DNA of 25,875 bases, from positions 1-25,875 of the forward strand of contig DASWMP010000124.1 of NCBI GenBank assembly GCA_036399695.1, given 5' to 3'. This DNA is from DASVEE01 sp036399695. GTDB lineage: Bacteria; Acidobacteriota; Thermoanaerobaculia; Gp7-AA8. The notes under the pieces are model-generated. The model worked only from the letters and a program-made list of their open reading frames with translations, did no database searches and was not told the origin of the DNA. Position numbers and translations under genes: made by a program. Of this stretch, positions 8,397-14,467 are shown piece by piece; positions within the stretch are counted from its first letter, which is position 1, and each line of letters opens with the position of its first letter.

Positions 8397-8740
8397 TGCC
8401 GAAAATGGGTGATGGATCACCGGAAATCGCCCACGGCCGGCCAGCCAGCGGCCGTCAATCACCGATTTTGGATGACCGATCACCGGAAATCAGTCGCCGC
8501 TCTGTGAAAATCAGTCATCGATCACCGATTTTCGGTGATCGATGAGTGATTTCCGCCAATCGATCCCTGATCTTCCACCAATCGATGACTGAATTTCGGT
8601 CACCGATGACTGAATTTCGGTCATCGATCCGCATCGGCGGCAGTCCCGCGACTGAATTTCGGTCACGCATGACTGAAAAGCAGTCATCGATGAGTGATTT
8701 CCACAGATCGATCACCGATTTCCGGTGATCCACGACCGCG
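8397..8740. repeat. Cluster of short degenerate palindromes (GAYYGANTTTCRGTC type)
   Basis: This fills most of the 566-bp gap between the tricorn-like protease and thioredoxin-like genes. A core of the form GACTGAATTTCGGTC or GATCACCGATTTCGGTGATC recurs many times at irregular spacing, often joined by ATCGAT. The longest is a perfect 14-bp stem with a TTT loop at 8515-8545. GACTGAATTTCGGTC occurs three times (8586-8665), with a variant, GACTGAAAAGCAGTC, nearby. Translating either strand yields repeated peptides (MTEFRS and DRNSV types) that look like by-products. No gene is seen. It could be a structured RNA, a protein-binding array or decayed repeat DNA. Confidence 0.7.
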
Positions 8741-8780
8741 TCTCTGCAGCACGTCGCTAAGGTCGTTGTGGCGACATCGT

Positions 8781-8813
8781 CGCGTGACGGACAAGATTGT
8801 CCGTCCTCCACTC
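8781..8813 (+). repeat. Dispersed 33-bp repeat, copy 1
   Basis: Identical over 33 bp to 19666-19698 and, in reverse orientation with two differences, to 19594-19626. Each copy contains the palindrome GACGGACAAGATTGTCCGTC. It lies about 30 bp upstream of the thioredoxin-like gene's promoter. Confidence 0.85.
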
Positions 8814-8840
8814 CCGGCCTGACTCCGGCCGGGGCGACAA

Positions 8841-8869
8841 TTGACAGCGTCGCCCTGCGGTCGTACGCT
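8841..8869 (+). promoter_or_regulatory. Sigma-70-type promoter of the thioredoxin-like gene
   Basis: A perfect -35, TTGACA (8841-8846), is followed after exactly 17 bp by TACGCT (8864-8869). Transcription would begin about 13 nt before the ATG at 8889, leaving just room for the GAAAGG ribosome site. This is the best canonical promoter in the window. Confidence 0.7.
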
Positions 8870-8888
8870 CCTGCCGAAAGGCAGAGAT

Positions 8889-9416
8889 ATGGCAAGAAAG
8901 CTGGAGATAGCGGCGAACGTCGCCATCATCGTCGTTGCGGTCATCGCCAGCATCGTGCTGGTGCGCAACTACATGGCGCGGGGCGCCGTGAAGATGACGC
9001 GAGAGCAGATCGCCACCGGGAACAAGCTGCCGATGCCGGGTGTGGAGTGGCAGGCCAACGGCAACACCGTCGTGCTCGCGCTGAGCACCAACTGCCATTA
9101 CTGCAGCGAGAGCGCGCCCTTCTACAAACGCCTCACGGCGGAGCTCTCCCGCCGCCGGGCCCACCTGATGATCGTCATGCCGCAGTCGATCGAGGAGGGG
9201 CGCAAGTACGTCGAGGGGCTTGGTCTCCAGGCGGCTGACGTCCGCCAGGTGCCGCTACGGGCGCTCAAGATCCGCGGCACACCGACGCTGGCCATCGTCG
9301 ACGGCGACGGCGTGGTTCGCAATGTGTGGGAAGGAATGCTGCAGCCCGAACGGGAGCAGGAAGTGATGGAAGCGGTCCGCGACGTCCCGGCCGCGGCGGC
9401 CGTCGCTCAGCGGTAA
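8889..9416 (+). CDS. Membrane-anchored thioredoxin-fold protein (CHYC active site)
   Basis: Thiol-disulfide oxidoreductase of 175 residues. Residues 9-26 (ANVAIIVVAVIASIVLV) form one N-terminal membrane anchor with a positive MARK start, so the catalytic domain faces the periplasm. The redox motif is C69-H-Y-C72 in LALSTNCHYCSESAPFYKRL, and the cis-proline loop is RGTPTLAIVD (P132). The ending RNVWEGMLQPEREQEVMEA fits the TlpA/redoxin type. The start at 8889 is chosen over 8841 because it follows the promoter at 8841-8869 and a GAAAGG ribosome site and begins the anchor. The next genes, on the opposite strand, encode secreted cysteine-rich proteins, which are possible clients. The fold is secure; whether it reduces or oxidises is not visible. 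Confidence 0.85.
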   Translation: MARKLEIAANVAIIVVAVIASIVLVRNYMARGAVKMTREQIATGNKLPMPGVEWQANGNTVVLALSTNCHYCSESAPFYKRLTAELSRRRAHLMIVMPQSIEEGRKYVEGLGLQAADVRQVPLRALKIRGTPTLAIVDGDGVVRNVWEGMLQPEREQEVMEAVRDVPAAAAVAQR

Positions 9417-9427
9417 CCCGCGAGCAC

Positions 9428-9500
9428 CGGGTTGTCCGTTGCCCGCCGTTCCATCATCCGCGCAGCACGGAAAACGGACGGCCGGCAACGGACCAGGTCG
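9428..9500. repeat. Inverted repeat with TTGTCCGTTG-word arms
   Basis: The left arm, GTTGTCCGTTGCCCGCCGTTCC, is split around 9428-9450. The right arm is GGAAAACGGACGGCCGGCAACGGA at about 9476-9500. Pairing is imperfect. It sits between convergent genes and could end transcription from both. The TTGTCCGT word also occurs in the elements at 8781, 18591 and 19594. Confidence 0.65.
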
Positions 9501-9503
9501 TTG

Positions 9504-9740
9504 CTACCAGAGGATGCAGAACCAGTCGCCCGTGCTGCCGTTCGCGCAGCAGGTCGTTTCCTGGGTGCAGCCGTTCTCGATGTCCCACGACCAACAACCG
9601 TCCTCACAGATCCACGCCGCCGCCTGCGGCTCTTCCGAGTAGGCCGCCGCCGGGGAAGTCGTGATGGCACCAACGACCAGCACGAGCGTCAGAACAAGCC
9701 CGATAAAACGAAAACGGGAAGCCATCGCCTGATTCTTCAT
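9504..9740 (-). CDS. Small secreted cysteine-rich peptide (78 aa)
   Basis: No family recognised. The start at 9740 has AAGGAG 8 nt upstream. Residues 10-33 (FRFIGLVLTLVLVVGAITTSPAAA) are a signal peptide, leaving a mature peptide of about 45 residues with six cysteines (C45, C49, C58, C64, C65, C75; spacing C-x3-C-x8-C-x5-CC-x9-C) and four tryptophans, ending WFCILW. This suggests three disulfides and a compact extracellular fold. Its own promoter (9764-9792) is present. The gene lies in the same direction as, and downstream of, the larger cysteine-rich gene at 10106-11068, but an intrinsic terminator separates them. It could be a secreted effector, bacteriocin-like peptide or structural peptide; nothing in the sequence decides. 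Confidence 0.75.
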   Translation of the reverse strand: MKNQAMASRFRFIGLVLTLVLVVGAITTSPAAAYSEEPQAAAWICEDGCWSWDIENGCTQETTCCANGSTGDWFCILW

Positions 9741-9763
9741 TGCGTGTTCTCCTTATGGAGGGA

Positions 9764-9792
9764 GTTATAGCCACGCTGCATGCTTTAAGCAA
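9764..9792 (-). promoter_or_regulatory. Promoter of the small cysteine-rich peptide gene
   Basis: On the minus strand, TTGCTT (9787-9792) and TATAAC (9764-9769) are separated by 17 bp, about 25 nt before the ATG and its AAGGAG ribosome site. Confidence 0.55.
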
Positions 9793-10050
9793 GCGAAGAA
9801 ACAAAGCTGAAACGGTTTAAACGTGGGTTTGGGCGGACGTTCAGCAGAAAGCGATTGTTTTTGTCATCTGCGAGCCGCTCTCTTCCCGTCCGCATTCGCG
9901 CCCGGCTCAGTCGGGCAGGTCTAGCGGCCTCCGGCGCGTAGCTCGCCTAAGAACGAAGGTGTGACCCTCAGCCGGCGCTTTGGATTGGCGACCGATGGGG
10001 ACGAATAGACCTATCGACCCACGTCTGATTGACCTATCTGTTTCGGTCGC
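9793..10050. other. Intergenic stretch without a gene, with one dispersed repeat
   Basis: Together with its flanks this is a gap of 365 bp between two minus-strand genes. It holds the 42-bp repeat at 9839-9880 and otherwise no convincing coding or RNA signal. GACCTATCGACC and GACCTATCTG (near 10010-10040) are a short direct repeat of unknown meaning. Confidence 0.5.
9839..9880 (+). repeat. Dispersed 42-bp repeat, copy 1
   Basis: Begins GTTCAGCAGAAAGCG and ends GAGCCGCTC. It matches 12712-12753 at 39 of 42 positions. It contains no long palindrome and has no coding potential in context. Confidence 0.8.
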
Positions 10051-10084
10051 AAAAAAAAGCGCCGCCCTGTTCGGGCGGCGCTTT
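10051..10084 (-). terminator. Intrinsic terminator of the cysteine-rich protein gene
   Basis: Read on the minus strand, AAAGCGCCGCCC pairs with GGGCGGCGCTTT over a 5-nt loop and runs into eight T. It begins about 22 nt after the stop codon at 10106. This is a textbook rho-independent terminator and the only one in the window. Confidence 0.92.
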
Positions 10085-10105
10085 GACGTTGCGCGGAAAC
10101 TGCCC

Positions 10106-11068
10106 TTAGCAGGTCGGCGGCGGGTTGTAAAACGAACCAAAGCACCCGGGTCCCAGCGGGTACTTGCAGAAGCTGCTGCGGTACTGCGTCGACTGCAGCA
10201 CGTCGGTGTAGGAGTTGTCGCAGTGCGTCGTCCGCTGGTAGACGTAGCGGCGCTCGACGTCTTCGAAAAGGAAATATGCGTAATTGTTGACGCAGATCTG
10301 GCCGTTGTTGTAAGTGCCGATGTAGGTCCACGAGGTGTTGTACGTGGAGACGCTCTTCGGCTCGACGCAGACCTGCGGGCAGTTCGCGGCGCAGTACTGG
10401 TAGTCGGTCCAGCAGTAGCTGCAGTCGCCGCGCTGATCGCAGATCTCGTAGTAGCACTGGACGTACGTGTCGTTGCATGCGGCCTCGCACTCCGGGTCCG
10501 GCTGCATGCCGTTCGTGGCGATGCGGCTGGCGCCGGGCATCTTCATCTCGACCTGACGGCTGTCGCCGACGGGTGCGTTGGTCCCCACGCTGCTGCCGTC
10601 CGCTTCCTGGAAGGAGACGTTGGCGAGCGCGCGGTCGCCGGCAGCGACGACGAAGCGCAGCAGGCCTGGATTCGCGGCGTCCATTTTCCGGATCTGCGCG
10701 AGCTCCTTCGAGTGTTGTCCGAGGAACGTCACCGTCGGGTTGGCCGGCAGCGCTTCGGGGAGGCCGATCGTTTCACGAGCGACCACGCGCACGCCGCGCA
10801 GGACCGTCAGGGTTACCTCGCGCGAGCCGGTCAGGCCGGACGGGAGGTCGAAGCGCATTCCGGCCGCGTTGCCGCCCGCCTTCTCCGGCATGAACTGCAG
10901 AGGGCGGGTCTCGCTGGAACGGAGCGCGTCCTCCATCGCCAGGCCTTCCGGCGCCATGACCGGCTGCTCCGCCCCTTTCGGGTTTGCACCGAAGGCCACC
11001 GTCGCGACCATCAGCAAAGAACCAACAACCAGACCGCGCACGTACTCCCGAGTGAGTCTTGTCTTCAC
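10106..11068 (-). CDS. Secreted protein with a cysteine-rich C-terminal domain
   Basis: No family recognised. The protein is 320 residues with a GTG start at 11068 preceded by AGGGGG. Residues 11-28 (RGLVVGSLLMVATVAFGA) are a signal peptide. Residues about 60-185 are cysteine-free and strand-rich (SREVTLTVLRGVRVVARETI, LLRFVVAAGDRALANVSF). The C-terminal 130 residues hold 14 cysteines. They include two similar blocks, CNDTYVQCYYEIC and CWTDYQYCAANC, which look like an internal duplication of a C-x(4-6)-Y-x-x-C-x(3,4)-C unit, and end PPPTC. This implies up to seven disulfides and export. A TGCTACGAT extended -10 lies at 11101-11109 on the minus strand, and a strong terminator follows the gene, so it is a single transcription unit. 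It may be a substrate of the nearby thioredoxin-like protein. Confidence 0.8.
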   Translation of the reverse strand: MKTRLTREYVRGLVVGSLLMVATVAFGANPKGAEQPVMAPEGLAMEDALRSSETRPLQFMPEKAGGNAAGMRFDLPSGLTGSREVTLTVLRGVRVVARETIGLPEALPANPTVTFLGQHSKELAQIRKMDAANPGLLRFVVAAGDRALANVSFQEADGSSVGTNAPVGDSRQVEMKMPGASRIATNGMQPDPECEAACNDTYVQCYYEICDQRGDCSYCWTDYQYCAANCPQVCVEPKSVSTYNTSWTYIGTYNNGQICVNNYAYFLFEDVERRYVYQRTTHCDNSYTDVLQSTQYRSSFCKYPLGPGCFGSFYNPPPTC

Positions 11069-11100
11069 GTTGAGAACCCCCTGTCAGAATTTGATGGCAG

Positions 11101-11109
11101 ATCGTAGCA
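11101..11109 (-). promoter_or_regulatory. Extended -10 element TGCTACGAT
   Basis: On the minus strand, 32 nt before the GTG of the cysteine-rich protein gene. It resembles the TGCTACCAT elements at 2551 and 18663. No clear -35. Confidence 0.4.
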
Positions 11110-11210
11110 GTAACGACATAAAGACGGAAGGGCGGGCCAATGGGCGCGCGCTGTCCACAGGAGTCGTAGCTGTCCTGGCGTCCCCTGTCGTTCGGGCATC
11201 CGCGACCGAG

Positions 11211-11494
11211 AAGGCGATTCCGCACGCCGGAGGCGTGCCGTAAATTAGCCGGTCGCAAGTGCCGAAGGCACGCCGCCACCGGTTTCGGTTGCAAAAGAGA
11301 ATTTGCACCCCGGCGGGGTGCCGGGGATCGATGCTATCGACGCACCTCAGCCTCGCGGCGCTCCTTGTGGTGACTGCGAGGACGCGACCCCTGCCGGGGT
11401 CGAGGTGGAAGGCGGATCCAGTCCGGTGGCGGCGTGCCTTCGGCACTTGCCACCGGCTAATCTACGACACGCCTCCGGCGTGTGGAATCGCCTC
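11211..11494. repeat. Long inverted repeat: 72-bp arms, 140-nt loop
   Basis: The left arm (11211-11282) and right arm (11423-11494) are reverse complements at 67 of 72 positions. Each arm contains smaller palindromes (CACGCCGGAGGCGTG and GTGCCGAAGGCAC). The loop holds further hairpins, including ACCCCGGCGGGGT. Both strands therefore encode near-identical spurious peptides (for example TPPACGIA). It fills much of the 551-bp gap between divergent genes; no gene is seen in it. It could be a REP-type composite, a MITE-like element or a structured RNA. I see no transposase and no target-site duplication. Confidence 0.9.
11361..11386 (+). repeat. Dispersed 26-bp repeat, copy 1
   Basis: CTCCTTGTGGTGACTGCGAG followed by GACGCG is identical to 12675-12700. 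This copy lies in the loop of the long inverted repeat. The second lies directly before the second copy of the 42-bp repeat. Confidence 0.8.
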
Positions 11495-11605
11495 CGAATC
11501 TTTTCACAGCCTCAGCGAGCGGCCGGAAGATGAATGAAGCTGCATCGCCGCGCCTGTACGTGTCGCGGCTCCCGCGTGAGCGTGCAGTCGGGCGGCTGGA
11601 CCTGC

Positions 11606-11611
11606 GACAAT
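11606..11611 (+). promoter_or_regulatory. Putative -10 hexamer GACAAT of a leaderless gene
   Basis: Preceded by TGC (extended -10 form TGCGACAAT), it ends 8 nt before the ATG at 11620. There is no Shine-Dalgarno site between. Confidence 0.4.
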
Positions 11612-11619
11612 GCCGGCCC

Positions 11620-12663
11620 ATGAAGATCACACGTGAAGACCTGCGCTCTGCGGCCACGACGGCGTCGCTTTCCGTCGAGCAGGAGGAAGCGTTGTGGCAG
11701 GCACTCACGAGTCAGGGGCAGGGGCAGCAGCGTTTCGATCTCGCCCACGTCGCGTATTACTTCGGCGCCTGCGTAGTGCTCGGGGCGATGGGGCACTTCC
11801 TTACCGAGGCGTGGGACTCCCTGAGTGGCGCCGGGATTGCGGCTGTCGCCTTGATCTATGCCGTCGTCTTCACCGTAGCGGGACAACTCGCGTGGGGGCG
11901 TTCCCTCCGCGTGGCCGGAGGACTGCTTTTCACCCTCGCCGTCTGGATGACGCCGCTCGTCGTCTACGGAATCGAGAGCGAGCTCGGATGGTGGCCGCAG
12001 GGCGATCCCGGCAGCTACCGCGATTACGACTTCTGGGTGCGGGGGAGCTGGATCTTCATGGAGATCGCCATGATCCTTGTCGGATCATTCGCTCTGCGGC
12101 TGCGGCGGTTCCCCTTCCTGACCTTTCCGATCGCCTTTGCTGCCTGGTACATGTCAATGGACCTGGCGCCGTTGATCGCCGGGACTCCGCATGTTTCGGG
12201 CGACGTCCGCTCCTGGGTGTCAGTCCTGTTCGGCGGCATCGTCCTCATCGTGGCGTACCTGATCGACATGCGCGGTTACAAAGAAGACTATGCGTTCTGG
12301 TGCTACCTCTTCGGCCTGATGGCGTTCTGGGGAGGCCTCACGAGCCTGGACAGCAACTCCGAAGTCGGGAAACTGCTGTACTTCCTCATTAACCTGGGAC
12401 TGATTGCCGTCTCGCTCTTCGTCCGGCGCCGCGTGTTCCTTGTTTTCGGAGTTCTGGGTGCGTCCGTCTATTTCGGTCATCTCGCCTGGGACGTGTTCAA
12501 GGACTCTTTCCTCTTCCCATTCGTGCTCACGATCGGCGGACTGGCGGTCATGACCGTCGGAGTGGTCGTGCAGCGAAAGCGGGAAGCGATGGAGCGTTGG
12601 GTGCTGTCCCGGATGCCGGTCGCTTTGAGACGGCTCGTTCCCCCACGGGCGCATGAGCGCTGA
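11620..12663 (+). CDS. Polytopic membrane protein, DUF2157-like
   Basis: A 347-residue protein with a soluble N-terminal region of about 40 residues (MKITREDLRSAATTASLSVE, then an EEALWQAL helix). About ten hydrophobic helices follow, for example VAYYFGACVVLGAMGHFL, AGIAAVALIYAVVFTVAGQL, LFGGIVLIVAYLIDM and FVLTIGGLAVMTVGVVV. The tail is basic (RKREAMERWVLSRMP). The layout, a short helical soluble lead followed by paired membrane helices, resembles the DUF2157 / DUF4401 group of uncharacterised membrane proteins. That assignment is tentative. The start at 11620 is preferred to an upstream ATG at 11482 because the upstream part lies in repeat DNA and because of the promoter-like GACAAT. Function is unknown; it stands alone. 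Confidence 0.75.
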   Translation: MKITREDLRSAATTASLSVEQEEALWQALTSQGQGQQRFDLAHVAYYFGACVVLGAMGHFLTEAWDSLSGAGIAAVALIYAVVFTVAGQLAWGRSLRVAGGLLFTLAVWMTPLVVYGIESELGWWPQGDPGSYRDYDFWVRGSWIFMEIAMILVGSFALRLRRFPFLTFPIAFAAWYMSMDLAPLIAGTPHVSGDVRSWVSVLFGGIVLIVAYLIDMRGYKEDYAFWCYLFGLMAFWGGLTSLDSNSEVGKLLYFLINLGLIAVSLFVRRRVFLVFGVLGASVYFGHLAWDVFKDSFLFPFVLTIGGLAVMTVGVVVQRKREAMERWVLSRMPVALRRLVPPRAHER

Positions 12664-12674
12664 TCGCCACGCAT

Positions 12675-12753
12675 CTCCTTGTGGTGACTGCGAGGACGCG
12701 GACCGCTGCCGGTTCAGCAGAAAGCGGTTGTTTCTGTCATCTGGGAGCCGCTC
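12675..12753 (+). repeat. Second copies of the 26-bp and 42-bp repeats, adjacent
   Basis: 12675-12700 is identical to 11361-11386, and 12712-12753 matches 9839-9880 at 39 of 42 positions. The two repeats, separate elsewhere, lie 11 bp apart here and make up most of the 207-bp gap. TGCTACCCT (12757-12765), a -10-like element, follows about 105 nt before the next start. Confidence 0.8.
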
Positions 12754-12870
12754 AGATGCTACCCTCGGCGCCGTTCACGTCGGAGAGGTCCAATTTTCCT
12801 GAAGATCGGTGGTTTCGGTGCCGCGGGGGCGCTTCGGTTCGTTCCCCGTAACCGGCGGTTTGGTGCCGCC

Positions 12871-13536
12871 ATGCGGGTCGCGCGTCTCATCCAGCCGGTG
12901 ATCCGCCGGAGCGGTGCCTGGGCTGCGCGGCAGTTGCTCCGGACGGACGGAATCCGCGAAAGCTCGCTCGACTTCGTGCTGCTGATGCTCGAGCGTCACG
13001 GCCTCTGCTTCGATCCGAACATCACGTTCGTCGGCGAGGAGCACATCCCGCGCGCTGACGCGACGCGGCCCACGCTGATCATCTCGCCGCACAGCATGAT
13101 GACGACGTGCATCATCCGTGTGCTGGGCGACCGAGGAGTGCACGCGGCGTTCGTCTCGTCGTCCCAGCAGCCGGTGAGGGGGACGGGGAGAGCCGCGAAC
13201 GTGCTGTTTCCTTCAGGGACGCTGCTGCTGAAGGTGCGGAAGCTGTTCGCTGAAAACGGTACGTTGACCGCGATGATCGACCGCCCACACCCGATGACCC
13301 GCATTCGCACCATCCCCACGCTTCGGGGGGAGATGCGGGTGGCCACCCCGCTCCTCGAGCTCGCACGCCGCTGCAACGCACGCATCGTCTTCGTGACCGC
13401 CTGCGTGACGCACGAGTGGAAGCTGGTCCTGACCTTCGCGGAGCCGGCTCAGGAGCCGGAGGTGACGCTCGACGACCTGCTGCTGCAGTTCGGCGCTTTC
13501 GTGGACGAGCACCTGCACCGCGCCGTGATGCGGTAG
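12871..13536 (+). CDS. Possible lysophospholipid-acyltransferase-like (LpxL-type) protein
   Basis: A 221-residue protein, weakly resembling the LpxL/HtrB-type lipid A acyltransferase fold. A helical N-terminus is followed by TLIISPHSMMTTCIIRVLGD at the place where the H-x4-D active site would sit, then VHAAFVSSSQ, ENGTLTAMIDRP, TPLLELARRCNARIVFVTAC and a C-terminal helix. The aspartate of H-x4-D is not present (HSMMTT), so activity by that mechanism is doubtful or the homology is wrong. The ATG at 12871 is the first canonical start. The frame stays open about 90 bp upstream without ATG, GTG or TTG, and no Shine-Dalgarno site is clear. No linked lipid genes. Confidence 0.6.
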   Translation: MRVARLIQPVIRRSGAWAARQLLRTDGIRESSLDFVLLMLERHGLCFDPNITFVGEEHIPRADATRPTLIISPHSMMTTCIIRVLGDRGVHAAFVSSSQQPVRGTGRAANVLFPSGTLLLKVRKLFAENGTLTAMIDRPHPMTRIRTIPTLRGEMRVATPLLELARRCNARIVFVTACVTHEWKLVLTFAEPAQEPEVTLDDLLLQFGAFVDEHLHRAVMR

Positions 13537-13590
13537 CGGCCGGAGCAAGCTCGGAACGCGGTGGCGCCCGTCGAGATCAGGCTCCGGCTA
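13534..13590. terminator. Imperfect inverted repeat between convergent genes
   Basis: CCGGAGC (about 13540-13546) pairs with GCTCCGG (13581-13587), and both ends overlap the stop codons of the flanking genes. It could act as a bidirectional terminator but lacks T-tracts. Confidence 0.35.
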
Positions 13591-13989
13591 CTCCTTCTTC
13601 TTCGGCGGGATCGGTTTGCCCGTATCGCGCAGATAGGCGGCGCGCATCTCCTCCACCTGCGGGATCAGATCGGCGTGGGCCGGGTCTTTGGAGAGCTCCT
13701 CGGCGGCATAGAAGGTGTTCAGTGCCGCTTCCATCAGCTTGGCCGTCGACTGAGCCCGGTACGCTTCGACTTCCGCGAGCAGCGACTCCAGCCCGTCCTG
13801 CACGGCCAGGTATTCGAACTCCTCGAGCGAGCCCGCATCGAGTGCGCTGCCGCGTGACGTGTCCTCGGTGGGGCGCTTCACCGGCTCTGCCCCTTCCACC
13901 TTCGGGATCTTCGAGCGGATGTCGGCCAGTGTCCGGAGGATCGCTTCGGCGTCGAGCTTCGGGAGTTTGTCGGATTCTTTGCGGGCCAT
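13588..13989 (-). CDS. Small helical protein of unknown function (133 aa)
   Basis: Not recognised. It starts MARKESDKLPKLDAEAILRT and has GGAAGGAG about 9 nt upstream, which favours 13989 over the in-frame ATG at 14025. It is soluble, charged and probably mostly helical: a first helix near residues 14-30, a linker with KRPTEDTSRGSALDAG, two long helices over about 55-105 (EYLAVQDGLESLLAEVEAYR and KLMEAALNTFYAAEEL), and a lysine-rich end PIPPKKKE. It begins 32 bp after the alkyltransferase-like gene on the same strand, so the two probably form a two-gene unit. Whether it has any role in repair is only a guess from position. Confidence 0.7.
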   Translation of the reverse strand: MARKESDKLPKLDAEAILRTLADIRSKIPKVEGAEPVKRPTEDTSRGSALDAGSLEEFEYLAVQDGLESLLAEVEAYRAQSTAKLMEAALNTFYAAEELSKDPAHADLIPQVEEMRAAYLRDTGKPIPPKKKE

Positions 13990-14021
13990 GGAAATGCTCC
14001 TTCCTTTGTACGAAGAGTAAA

Positions 14022-14369
14022 TCAAGCAGGGCGGGGGCGGCGCGGCCGACCCGCTTTCGGCGGCTGGACGGCCCAGCGGTACTGCTTGAGGTCGACCCGG
14101 CCGTCGAGCGTGAAGTCCACCCCTTCGCCTTCGAGCAGCAGCCGCTGCAGTTCGTGCGAATCGCCGGCCGAGCGGGGGCTGATCTCCCCCCGCGAATTGA
14201 TGACGCGGTGCCAGGGCACGTCGCTGCCGTCCGGGAGGTTGTGCAGAGCGTAACCGACCTGCCGGGCGTGCCCTTCGAGCCCGGCCAGTTCGGCCACCTG
14301 ACCGTACGTGGCGACCCGTCCGGGAGGGATGCGCCGGACCACAGACCAGATTACATCGTAGCGTTTCAC
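14022..14369 (-). CDS. Alkyltransferase-like protein (ATL, MGMT fold without the reactive cysteine)
   Basis: Binds DNA containing O6-alkylguanine and flips the base, flagging it for nucleotide-excision repair. The 115-residue protein matches the DNA-binding C-terminal domain of O6-methylguanine-DNA methyltransferase: VRRIPPGRVATYGQVAELAG, then ARQVGYALHNLP, then the active-site loop. There the reactive cysteine is replaced by tryptophan, P52-W53-H54-R55-V56 instead of PCHRV, followed by INSRGEIS. That substitution defines ATL proteins, so it cannot accept the alkyl group. The GTG start has TACAAT on the minus strand 9 nt upstream and no ribosome site, suggesting a leaderless message. It is transcribed away from the Ku gene, and their -10 elements overlap. 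A basic tail, AGRPRRPRPA, may add DNA affinity. Confidence 0.9.
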   Translation of the reverse strand: MKRYDVIWSVVRRIPPGRVATYGQVAELAGLEGHARQVGYALHNLPDGSDVPWHRVINSRGEISPRSAGDSHELQRLLLEGEGVDFTLDGRVDLKQYRWAVQPPKAGRPRRPRPA

Positions 14370-14378
14370 CAGCCCGGC

Positions 14379-14388
14379 ATTGTAAGAT
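14379..14388. promoter_or_regulatory. Overlapping divergent -10 elements of the ATL and Ku genes
   Basis: TACAAT on the minus strand (14379-14384) serves the ATL gene. TAAGAT on the plus strand (14383-14388) is the best -10 candidate for Ku, with a leader of about 75 nt. Overlap would make the two promoters mutually exclusive. No -35 hexamers are obvious. Confidence 0.4.
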
Positions 14389-14467
14389 GCACAGGTTTCA
14401 GGGCATACACAATCGGAAGAACCCGTCCCGTCTCCTCGTTGAGGAAGTTACTTCTAGGAGCCTTCAA

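Noticed and set aside
8397..8740. CRISPR array or a small protein with MTEFRS repeats
   Set aside because: Units are short, degenerate and irregularly spaced, with no constant repeat and unique-spacer pattern and no cas genes. The repeated peptide follows from the DNA repeat and has no ribosome site.
9839..9880. Attachment site or tRNA fragment
   Set aside because: The sequence does not fold as a tRNA part, and no integrase or phage gene is in the window; it is listed as a dispersed repeat only.
11211..11494. Insertion sequence
   Set aside because: There is no transposase gene or fragment and no target-site duplication at the ends; only the arm structure resembles a mobile element.
11084..11537. 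Open frames on both strands in the long inverted repeat
   Set aside because: They encode nearly the same peptide on opposite strands because of the inverted repeat, and lack start signals and domains.
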